From Carex sylvatica (taxonomy: Eukaryota; Streptophyta; Magnoliopsida; Poales; Cyperaceae): 64,000 nt of DNA. Under the pieces are notes generated by a model. The model searched no databases, was not told where the DNA came from, and saw nothing but the letters and a program-made list of their open reading frames with translations. Location: assembly GCA_964058845.1 (NCBI GenBank), contig CAXKVR010000017.1, positions 124,001 to 188,000 of the forward strand. Reading direction: 5' to 3'. The position numbers and the translations under genes are program-made. Shown here piece after piece: positions 33,709 to 44,670 of this stretch (positions within the stretch are counted from its first letter, which is position 1; the number at the start of each line of letters is the position of its first letter).

Positions 33709-34643
33709 CTGACATTTTTATTTTTACCCAATTAAAAAATTATTTTAATAATAATAACCAAGATTTAAAAATAATTTTAAAAATACTCAAACCGTGAAAT
33801 TTTAATTCCAAACCGTGAAAAAATTCCACGGTTTCAACTTTTTTTTTTTACAAAACAGAAATTTGTATTTTTTTTTTATGAAAATATTAGAAATGTTGGA
33901 TATTTTTTTAAAAAAATAGATGGAACACAATACATTTTGATTTATTAGAAAGACTGTAACAAATAACCCGATCAATATTTTTCAGGCTGAATTTTTCGCG
34001 ACTGTAAGAAAAATTAATATATTTCATTATGTGTTATTGTAAAAAAATAAAAATGCATGGATTCTGAGTTATTGATCCCGGTTCAAAAGTCACTTCTATG
34101 TAATATAGAAATTATTGCGATCATACATTTAATTTATAAAAAGTTGTATCTATTTGGAGAATTCTTTTTGAATAACAATCATTAAATAACTTAAAGTTTT
34201 TTTTTAAATAGATACAACTTTTTATAAATTAAATGTACTAGAAGGATCACAATAATTTCTATATTACCTAGAAGTGACTTTTGAACCGGAATCAATAACT
34301 CAGAATCTATGCATTTTTATTTTTTACAATAACACATAATGAAATATATTAATTTCTCTTACAGCCGCGAAAAATCCGATCTGAAAAATATTGATCGGGT
34401 TATTTCTTACAGTCTTTCTAATAAATCAAATTGTATTGTATTCCATCTATTTTCAAAGAAATATATCCAGCATTTCTAATATTTTCATAAAAAAAATAAA
34501 AATTTCTGTTTTGTAAAAAAATAAAAAATAAAAAAGTTGGAACCGTGAAATTTTTTCACGATTTGGATATTTTTAAAATTATTTTTAAACCTTGATTATT
34601 ATTATTAAAATAATTTTTAATTGAGTAAAAATAAAAATGTCGG
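33709..34643. mobile_element. 935-bp Mutator-type foldback MITE, 9-bp TSD CTATGGTTA
   Basis: CTATGGTTA is at 33700-33708 and 34644-34652. The ends CTGACATTTTTATTTTTACC and TAAAAATAAAAATGTCGG are inverted, and almost the whole element folds on itself. For example TTATTAGAAAGACTGTAA pairs with TTACAGTCTTTCTAATAA, and GTTGTATCTATTTGGAG lies near the centre with AAATAGATACAACTTTTTAT. The arms are about 450 bp and highly similar, implying a recent origin. It landed across the end and target duplication of the hAT MITE at 33417. Confidence 0.9.
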
Positions 34644-34656
34644 CTATGGTTAGAAG

Positions 34657-35253
34657 TTCCATGTTAAAAATGAGGTGCACGACTTGATTACTGCCACTGC
34701 CTAACTACCGCATATGTTCAATTTCATTATTTCTTAATTCATTTTTCTTCGGGCGGGAAAGAGAAAATGGAGCGAAAATGGGATGGTGCTCCATAAAGAT
34801 TATATTTAAAAATAAAAATAAAGATGTATATAACAAGGGTTGATGGCACATTACTATAATTTCACTTAAGAATTAATTCTTACTGCATTTCGATTGTTTG
34901 ATTTTAAACGAAGTTAATAGAAGGAGCTTTTAATATTATGATTTTAAAAGGGAATCCAACGATCCAGATATATTCAATTTGTGAGTACCTACCGGGACCG
35001 GGTCGCAGGCTACTAACCATCTCCCATGTGCCAATCACGTGCTCGTATTCCAACCTAGAGGCTAGAGTCGTAGACGGAACTCAGGAAGCTCTCCAGCCTC
35101 TCCTCTCCTCTCCTCGCCTGCAGTTCCGTAGGCGTGAAAGAAAAGAAGTACCGTCACCATACCACATTACCACAAAAAATAATAATAAATTAATTTAAAA
35201 CAATTGAAAGGAAGCCGGTACAGTGCACCGCCGTCACACCTCACCTGCCCCCC
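34657..35253 (+). promoter_or_regulatory. Upstream region and 5' leader of the ABC1K3-like gene
   Basis: Contains a decayed MITE arm near 34870-34980 and then a CT-rich leader (CTCCTCTCCTCTCCTCGCC at about 35100). No clear TATA box could be fixed. The start codon at 35254 sits in CCCCCATGGCC, a good plant context. Confidence 0.4.
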
Positions 35254-38200
35254 ATGGCCACTGCCACAACCACTATTCCCCTCTGCCTCCCCTCTTCCTC
35301 TCGCCGAACCCGAACCCGAACCCGAACCAGAACCCGAACGGCCCGTTCCGGTTTCGTCCCGGTTCGGGCAGCCATCGTCGAGACCTCCAGACCAATCCCG
35401 GCCGTTCCCGTCGGTCAGAATTACTCGAAACAACCGCCCCAGCAATCTGGACCGTCCACGTCAGCTCCAGTCCTAATCTCGTTACCCTCTAGACTGACAG
35501 AGGATATCCAAGCCGAAGCCCGAGCCTTGACCCGCGCCGTTAATGCCACTGTTTATACTCCCGAGTTTCTCTCCGCTCGCTATGGTTCTCAGCCTTTCAA
35601 GGTTTATATCAATTTATAGTCTGATTGAAGAACTATGGGAAAATTTTGAACTTTTATCCTAGTTAGTAAAATTTAGTGTAGCTCTGACTGAGTATTCACC
35701 GACTATGCAACCATTTCCTCACCCTATGCTATTATCATTACTATTTAATTGAAATTTAGCCATGAAAAAGCTCAAATTTGTTGGACTGACTGAAGTGTTC
35801 CTTAAATTTTATTAAAATTATGGTGTTCCAAAAAATGTTAACCCTGGCCCTGGTTTATTCAGTTGAATATGCTAACCGTGCCTGTTTATTTATGCAATCA
35901 TTCCAATAAAATCCCTTTCCTTGAACTAGCCTTAATTATGGTTGGTTTCCTATTTTGGAAATATTGGAATGTCAAATTCTGTTTTCTTAATAACGGAGGA
36001 CAACAAAAAAATGTTCAATTTATAGGTCGTGTCAAGGGCTGTGGAAGTTTTGACTGCACTTGGTTCATTTGGTTTGACGTTATACTTGGATCAGAAAAAA
36101 GGAGAGTTGGATAGATTGAAACGTGTCCGTGCTATTCAACTGAGGGGAATATTAACCCGACTTGGGCCCACATTCGTGAAAATTGGGCAGGGCTTGTCTA
36201 CTCGACCTGACCTCTGCCCACCAGAGTATCTCGAGGAATTGTCAGAATTACAGGTTTAAATCTTGAAAAGTTTTGTCACAGGATAGTATGCCTTTTTTGG
36301 TTCTTGTCTGATGGATGTAATAGTGAACTAGGTTTGAGGTGTTCCCTGTGGTTTGGTACCAGTATCCATGTAACTCTGTGATTTCTTATGTAATCGGTGG
36401 GTGTATACCCACTTTTCTCAAAAAAAAAAAAAAATAATCTTGAAAAGTTTTCTTGTGACAAATGATTTTGTTTACTTCAAATTTTGCCTTTGCGAAGGTC
36501 AAGGAAACTGTCTTTGACATATGGAAAAGATCCTCTCAACCAAATTTAAGTCAAGTACACTATGTATTTTTGCAATTAGAATAAGATATAGATAACAGTA
36601 ACACCAGTATATCATTTTTGCAACTTTACACCTGACCTTTCTGGTTGCTCCATGATATGGAATATACTGGATTTCTTTGCAAATGTGGAAAATAATTGTA
36701 TTAACTTGTAAACTCCTATAGTAATTACAACTATTAATACTTTATTTTTTAAGTGGGTTTGCTTTTACAGGACTCCCTTCCGACATTTCCTGATTCAGAT
36801 GCATTTGAATGCATAGAAAAAGAGCTTGGTGTCCCACTCGAATCAATCTACTCTATGATGTCCCCTTCGCCTATTGCAGCTGCTAGTCTGGGCCAGGTGT
36901 ACAAGGCTCGGTTGAAGTCCTCAGGCAAATTAGTGGCCGTGAAAGTACAACGGCCAGGGATAGAAGATGCCATCGGCCGTGATTTCTACCTTTTGAGAGG
37001 AGTGGGGTCGTTGATAAATAAATATGTTGACTTTATCACCAGTGATGTTGTTGCTTTGATAGATGAATTTGCATTTAGGGTCTTCCAGGAGCTTAATTAC
37101 GTTCAGGTTTAATTCTCTTTTTCTGAGTCTCTATATTACAAAATTTTGTTTCTTTAGTATCATCACCAAAAGGAAATATGGATTCATTTGTTACCTATAT
37201 ATTTATGGTTTAATTAAGACGGCACATGGGCATAAATTTGTAAATTGATACTCTGGTTTGCAACTCTGAGTCTGTATCAGCACTTTACATGTTGCCTATC
37301 CATCTAGTGATGCTAGAGGATTTGTTCAAACTTCAGTTATAGTCCCATCTTGGCCTCGTTTTTTCCTTTGGTCCTTCATCTTTTTCCAAATTTGTACTGA
37401 GTTTGATCAAATTTGACTGAAATTTCAATTCAAAATTTCCTTTAAAGTGAAATATTTAAAGAGGAGAGTTCAAATGCCTCCATTTTTTATGCCTCCATCA
37501 TGCCTCCATTTTTAAAAACTTAAATAACTCAAAGTTTAAAACTTAAACGCTAAAATAAAACCGTTAGATGTGATCTATGTTATTTTCTCCATGTGTCCAT
37601 AAAAAAATATCACATTTTAATTTTGCTTTTATGTGAATCAATAAGTTAAAAAATCAACGTCTAGAAATTATCCACATTAGTATACATTTTTACAAGCTCA
37701 AGATGGCAACCAAAACAAAGTTGAAATGCCATAATTTTTTACACGTGCAGATAAAATGATGTAGTTCATATCCAACGGTTTTATTTTGAATTTTAAGATT
37801 TAAATTTTGAGTTATTAAAGTTTTCAAAAATGGAGGCATGATGGAGGCACAAAAAATGGAGGCATTTGAACCCTCTTCATATTTAAATACACTCTTCAAA
37901 ATATCCTGTAGAAACAGAAATATAATGGCAGAAAAGAAAAAAGAAAGAACATACTTCTCTTATTTGCTTTTATAACACATAGGAAGGCCAAAATGCCAGA
38001 AGATTTAGAAAGTTATATGCCGACAAGCAAGATGTGCTAGTGCCAGACATATTCTGGGAATACACGAGTGCAAAGGTGCTGACAATGGAATGGATTGAAG
38101 GAGTAAAACTTAACCAGCAAGAAGCCATCGAGAAACAAGGGCTGAAGGTGCTAGATCTTGTGAACATTGGAATTCAATGCAGTTTGCGCCAGCTTCTAGA

Positions 38201-40831
38201 ATATGGGTAATTATTAATTCGACCATTTGATTTAGAAGCTTAAGCTGATGAAAAAAGGATGCTTTTGTTATTTTTCTTTTTCATTCTTTTGGGCAAATGA
38301 AACCTAATATTCTGTTGTACCTGGAGATCACAGCAACTCTTTTAATGTTTGCAATGGATATCAGATAGTTGCCCTTATCCATGAATGAACTCAACTGGTT
38401 AGTTTGATGGAAAAGGTGGATTCCTTCTAGCATTGACAATTGCATACTTAAGTCTTGTGTGCTAATAGATTGAACTAAAATCATGTGAAGTTGGTCTATT
38501 GTTGTGTCCTAGCTCATAGGACCTACTTATTGCAAGAGATTTCGTTGAATTATTACCAAAATATTGAGGGCATTTGTGCTTGATTTAACATTGGTTTTAA
38601 GAGTTCCTATATATTACAAACAGCTCAAAAATGTTGGGTAATGGTTGCAGATAATGGTTACTGCCATCTGAGATACCATTCCCTTTAAAAGCATAAACTG
38701 ATAGAGACGGAAAATATAATGCAGTTTTCTTATATCATGTTTTTAATAGGTACTTCCATGCTGACCCACACCCTGGAAATATCCTGGCCACATCAGAAGG
38801 AAAACTTGCATTTTTGGATTTTGGTATGATGAGCGAGACACCAGAGGATGCCAGGTTGGCTATAATAGGGCATGTGGTGCACATGGTAAATCGAGATTAC
38901 GAGGCAATGGCAAATGATTATTACGCGCTTGATTTTTTGTCACGTGATGTGGATGTCTCGCCTATTGTGCCTGCTTTGAAGAACTTCTTTGATGATGCAT
39001 TGAATTCAACTGTCAGCGAGTTGAATTTCAAGACCATTGTGGATGGATTGGGCAATGTTCTCTATCAATATCCATTTAATGGTAGGTACTTTTTTTTGCT
39101 GGCTTTACATTAGCTTGCAAACTTTGAACTTTGTTTTATTTTATATGTTACATTTGATTTGGATCTTGGAATTCCCCTTGCGAATACCTTTTTAGTTGAA
39201 CATTATACAGCACCCTGATTTTCTAACCCATCTGCCATCACTTGCCCCTCCGGCCCCACCTACATCTGTAGTCTTCATCAATGTACTTGCTTAATACCCT
39301 ACTATTGAAGAGTATAACGTTTAATCCAAAAGCTATCAAAGGACTTCTGCATAAAAAAATCCAAAATTTTACCTTATTTCTTATGTTTTGTAACTTGTCT
39401 TCTTTTTTTTGTTTTTGTCAGTTCCTGCATATTATGCCTTGATATTGCGGTCCCTTACTGTACTGGAAGGATTGGCCTTGTACGCCGACCCGAATTTCAA
39501 GGTGCTCGCTGCCTCATACCCATACTTTGCTAAACGTCTACTCACTGATCCCAACCCTTATCTACGAGACGCTCTAATTGAACTCTTGTTCAAGGATGGC
39601 AAATTTAGGTATATACATCAATAGGAGTCTCCGGTACAAATTTTGATTATTGAACTTGAGTGCATGATATAGACATGTTCCCTTGTTTGTTTGTTTGTTT
39701 GTTTGTTTTTTTTTCAAATCCTTTGTTTGGTTAGGAATAGGATGAATTTAAGGCAGTTATTAAATCATATTCATGATAGAAAGTTTAGATTTCTGCACCA
39801 CATGTGAGTTTGTAGTTTATTATAAATTTTGTATAGATCTGCTAGTTCAATAACTCGCGTGATTTGCCTGATTGTAGATGTATGGGTACGATTTTCCAAA
39901 GTCTACACCAGAAAGCTCCCCAACTTTTCTTCTTTCTTTTGTCGTAGTAACAAGCACTGAATTTTGACCTGATACCTATGTATCTAATTTTAGGTGGAAC
40001 AGACTAGAAAACCTTCTAGTACAAGGCCGAAAGGACCAAGACTTCTCTGCAAAAGAAGCCCTACAACCAGTTCTAAAACTCTTGTTGGGCCCTGACGGGG
40101 AAGAGCTACGCGTGCTGGTGATCAAAGAAGCTGTGCGTGTGAGTGAGGCGATAGCGTTTGGTGCAGCTTTTGATGCTTACAATTCTGTCCCAGACTTCGT
40201 CAAACCCATAATCTCCAATGGGAGCTTGAATGGTCCGTTCAAGCTGAGTGAAGGGGAGAGAGATCAGATAATTGAGCTCAGAGATAGGGTTTTTAGGATT
40301 TGGGGCCTCCTGAGGTCGTCAGATAATTTTGATCCAAGTATTTTGCAACCAATTTTGCAGGTTACATTTTTATTGATTTCTCTTTTAAATGTCAGGTTGA
40401 TTCAGCATAAACCTACAGGAAATTATGCGTTGCCATAAGCAGGCATTACCCTTCATTTGATCAAAGATTCAAATCTACCATTTGAATTAAAATGCCGTCT
40501 TTGATATCTAACATCAATGTTTCAACTAATGTACCGTGGTGACTTTCAGAGGGTTTGGTACGGTTTAATACTACAAACTTGTCAGTTCTTTGAAATATCT
40601 ATAAGAAAATATATTTATTTCTTGTATAAATCGCTTAATAGATTAAAATGCTAATTAACTTTTTGTTATTTAATATTGTTAGCTAGTTGCTGATTTATTG
40701 TCAATGATGTGCAGGTTCTTCAAGAGCCAGAGGCCCGAGTTTTTGGTTCACGGGTTGCAGGTGGAATCACACAGCGTTTTGCTGCCCGTTTACTACAGCA
40801 GCTTCTCCGGTCTCCTACTACCCCTTCATAG
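35254..40831 (+). CDS. ABC1K3: ABC1-like atypical kinase, chloroplast, ABC1K3-like, 712 aa
   Basis: Eight exons: 35254-35601, 36026-36253, 36771-37106, 37983-38206, 38750-39081, 39422-39608, 39994-40360 and 40715-40831. All introns are GT-AG, phases agree, 2,139 nt. ABC1K proteins of plastoglobules regulate prenylquinone metabolism and light-stress responses. Seen: Arg/Thr/Ser-rich transit-peptide-like start; KIGQ at 168-171 (family KxGQ motif); alanine-rich AAASLGQVY loop at 228-236 in place of the usual Gly loop; VAVKV lysine at 250; HADPHPGN at 382-389; LDFG at 401-404. The C-terminal part ([40 protein letters not shown]) and the length fit ABC1K3 (remembered Arabidopsis size about 711 aa). 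Assignment to K3 rather than a sister kinase is from memory. It is convergent with the MATE gene, about 0.5 kb apart. Introns carry a retroposon and a MITE. Confidence 0.92.
35305..35340 (+). repeat. In-frame hexanucleotide repeat coding (Arg-Thr)6
   Basis: Six CGAACC-type units (one is AGAACC) code for RT repeated six times at residues 18-29, inside the predicted transit peptide. Length change in steps of six bases keeps the frame. Confidence 0.9.
36275..36435 (+). mobile_element. Short retroposon with A-tail and 16-bp target duplication
   Basis: AATCTTGAAAAGTTTT is at 36259-36274 and 36436-36451. The 161-bp insert ends in about 15 A followed by TA. That pattern marks target-primed reverse transcription. 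It looks like the 3' end of a LINE (GGTGGGTGTATACCCAC before the tail) or a SINE; no clear Pol III boxes were found. It lies in intron 2, starting only 21 bp after the exon-2 donor. Confidence 0.85.
37461..37878. mobile_element. Mutator-type foldback MITE in ABC1K3-like intron 3, 9-bp TSD ATATTTAAA
   Basis: ATATTTAAA is at 37452-37460 and 37879-37887. The ends GAGGAGAGTTCAAATGCCTC and GAGGCATTTGAACCCTCTTC are inverted; each arm repeats TGCCTCCAT three times. Inner arms share ACCGTTAGATGTGATCTA-like and ATCCAACGGTTTTATTTT sequence. A related fragment is at about 46741-46872 in the MATE intron. Confidence 0.88.
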
Positions 40832-41353
40832 TAAAATTGGCACCTACTATATACTTGTATATGAACACTCTTCGGTTAGATACAGTAAGTCTTAGCAAAT
40901 TGTATCATTTGTACATGAAAAAATATTCATATATAGTGGATAGAATTTCCCATTATTAAACATTTAATTCTATGCTAAGTTTTGAACTTCTGATCTACCG
41001 TGACTTGTGTACCAGCTGGCAACTGGATGCTGTCTGTCTGCAGTTGTGTTTGCACTTTGCACCATGCTGACAAAGTGAACATAGCTACCCCTGCTCTTTG
41101 AGTATAGCCCTTTCAGAATTACACATTGAGTGTGTTAATTTTGTTAGCCTTAGCTTGTTATCATTGGATTTTCAAGAAATCATTCTACCAATATTGCACT
41201 GCACTAGTACATATATTAACAAAATAGGTACTTAAGAGAGCATGCCAGACAATTTCATTTAGCTGCTCTCTGCTTTAGTCTGTTTCTTTTTCCTCATTTT
41301 TTTCTTTTTATATTTCTCATTAACTACCCACACACTGACACACGTCCTACAGC

Positions 41354-44300
41354 CTATACTGCGCACTCGGCTACAATTAGGCTAGCCTCTAAGTCAGATT
41401 TCTCTCCACTAGATTCAGTGAAATTTCTGGCCTTCTCTTCCTGAGCCTCCCAATCAATGGTGCAGATAGCATACAACATGAAGCAAGCGCATGATGCCTG
41501 GGCAGCCAAAAGTCCCATCAGCAGTCCAACAAAACCCAGCTTGAATGGGAAGGCACACAACAAGGAGACAGGAAGTCCGATAAGGTAAAAGGCGACAAAA
41601 TTTATGTGCGCTCCTATTGCGGGTTTCGCACTCCCTCTAAGCACTCCACAACCAACAGTCTGAATGCTGTTACCCATCTCACATATGCCGATGATAGGCA
41701 AAGCAACTGCTGTCAAGTGTAAAATGTTAGGGTCCTTGTTGAACATCTGCCCCCACACATCCTTGACTGATATTGCGAAAAGGCAAGATGTAATGCCGCA
41801 AACCATTGAGACAACAATGCCAACAGCAGAGGCAAGCTTGGCCTGAGTCGGCCGGCCTGCTCCTAGTTCATGACTCACACGGGTCGAGAGGCCCAAACCA
41901 AGAGAGGATGGAAAAACATAGATGAGAGAAGTCATTTGAATCAGAATACCAAAGGATGCAACACTTGCCTTAGGATTCACAAGCCAACCACACACAACCA
42001 TCATCACCTCATACCACCACCATTCGAGGCAAACCCCAATACAACTCGGGACGGCAAGTCTTATTAGTTGGATCCAACCCTTTAGCCCCGGCACCAAGGA
42101 GCCGGTCCACGGCTTCAGGCAGCTTTTAGAAAAGATCATGTACCCAATAAGCCCCAGGTTTATGTTGATGGTGTTCAAAGAAGAGGCTAAGGCCATACCT
42201 TTGACCCCAAGACCCATAGAGAAAACTAGAAAGTAGCTAATGGGTATATGTAATAGAAGGCCCACTGTGGCACAAACACTTACTGGCATAGTAATGTTTT
42301 GTGTCCTTAGAAAAATTCTCACTGGATGAAGAAAGGCTTGGGCAAAGAGATCAGGAAGGGAGAACAGAAGATACTCCTTCGCCGGTGCAATGATTTCGGG
42401 CTTTTGGTAGCATAAAAGCAGGATGGGTTCCATGTATATCCAGAGAAGTGAGATTGGTATAGTGGCAACTAGCAAGAGCAGAATGGTTTTTTGGACAGTC
42501 TGGCTGAGGATGGGCCATTGCCGGGCTCCGTAAGCTTGGCCACAAATGGGCTCCATGCCGGCCGAAAGGCCCTTTAGCACAGAGTAACCTGTAATGTTGG
42601 CAAAAGCATTGGCTATTGATCCACCGGCAAGTTGAGCAGTGCCGAGTTGCCCCAGAAATAGCATCGAGACCTGGTTTCGGGAGTAGAGGAGGAGACCCGT
42701 TACCACGACCGGCCACACAATCTCGTACAATATGAACAACTCATTGCGTACCTGCATTGTTTAATGAAAAAAAAAACAAGGATGGCAAAGGAAATGTGAT
42801 TAGTTCACTGGGGCTGACAAATATCAGAAAAAAGAAAAGTACAGATGGCTACTGGTAAGTAATATATAGATGATTTTATAATGTTGTGATGAAATGTAGG
42901 TTGGCAGAGGGAAGACTTAATTGTGCACAAAATACCACGATCTCTGATTTCCAATTTCCAATTTCCAACAGAGAAGAGCCAATAAATGATCTTGAGAAAA
43001 ATTTCTCGCTGAAGCTAAGTAGATATATTGGTCCCCCATTTCCCATGAACAATAAATGAAATGGAAAAAGTCAGCTTTTGTAACTTGGTTTGATCCTCTC
43101 CATTTTGTTTGTAGCCTCGACTAAAGGATACCAAATTAGCGAATTAAACTGTTATCTCACGGAATAATTGATAAATTAGCTATTATATATATTTTCCTAA
43201 AAAAATATATGAGAACAACAAATAATAAAGTTTTGTTTTTATTTTATGTTATTATGTAATGTTATATATAGTTTGAAATATATAGTATATTCACTTAGTA
43301 TTTGTTCGAAATAAAAACATATATAAATTATTATATTATTGATAATTATTCATTGCATGTTATATATATAAGGTTAACATGTAGAATAAGATATAAATGA
43401 GTAATTAAGACTGGTTCTTAAGAAATGCAAATATATAAATAAATATCTCTATATTAATTCGACCCGCTAGACCACACCATTATGCATTGACATCCCTTCT
43501 AAAAGGCGTGTTAAACGCCATTGATGTGATGGCATTAATGGATTAATTCTGATATATTAACCTTAAACGCCATATAACCCATAAAGGTAACTCTTCAATA
43601 GATCAGTTTTAGATCCTTAATTCTACCAATGCTTAATAAGTGATGACCAAGTAAGAATTTAACTACTATTTAAAAAAAAATAAAAAAAGAGAGTAGGGGC
43701 TTCCATCATATATATTTCATTTCATAGGTGACTTTTGAAAATTATACACATGTCTCTTTATGGAGAGACAAGATTCATTACCAACTTGCCTAGGTCTAGG
43801 GTTTATTAATCATGGCAATGAACATGGTATATAACTGGTGGTTTAGATCTCATTATACGAAGAGAAAGAGTACTTGAATGAATGAATGTTAGTTAGCACA
43901 CCAATGTTTGTGGCGGTGATTGTTTCTTCCATTTTAATAAATATTTTTTCAATACATTTGAATGTTTCTTATTAGGTAATGAAAGCTGACATTTTTATTA
44001 AGTCCTCTCATTGGAGGAGAATTTTTTTTGAAAAATAAACCAAAAAAAAAAAAATCGATTATGACAGCTTCAAAATACCATTTAGAACAAAACCTACCAG
44101 AAATAGTTATTTCAACATAAAGAACCTACTAAAAATGACACATCCTTAATTTCCTGCCTATCCTGGCGCCCCTGGTATCCCATCAATGTTTCATATTTGC
44201 ACAGGCATATATATATATATATATATATAGAGAAAGAGAAAGAGTATCCGCAGAAAAAAAAAGTGACTATCCGCAAGAATATACTGACATAAAGGTGTTT

Positions 44301-44636
44301 TTTTTCTATTAACGACGGTAGTATCTGCAAGAAATTAATAAAGCAAGATATTTATTAGTGGTTTAGTACTCTAGTGATTCATCCCAAAGCAAGAGATTGT
44401 ATTATAGTGGTTTAGTACTCTAGAAACTTCCATAATCTCTTAATTATGACAGCAAGATATTTATTATACGTATATACCATAAAGTCTTTGCCACAGAAGA
44501 ACTGACGTCCACGACATGTATATAAACTCTAAGAAATAGCAACGTGTCATCTATTATTTCACATGCACGGTTCTAATTTGGGAGTTACAGCGTTGCGTGA
44601 AAAATAGGTTGCATGAATGAATGCCTCCATCTAAGA

Positions 44637-44670
<34 letters not shown>

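Noticed and set aside
35167..35492. Antisense and other-frame open reading over ABC1K3-like exon 1
   Set aside because: Shadows of the GC-rich, repeat-containing transit-peptide exon.
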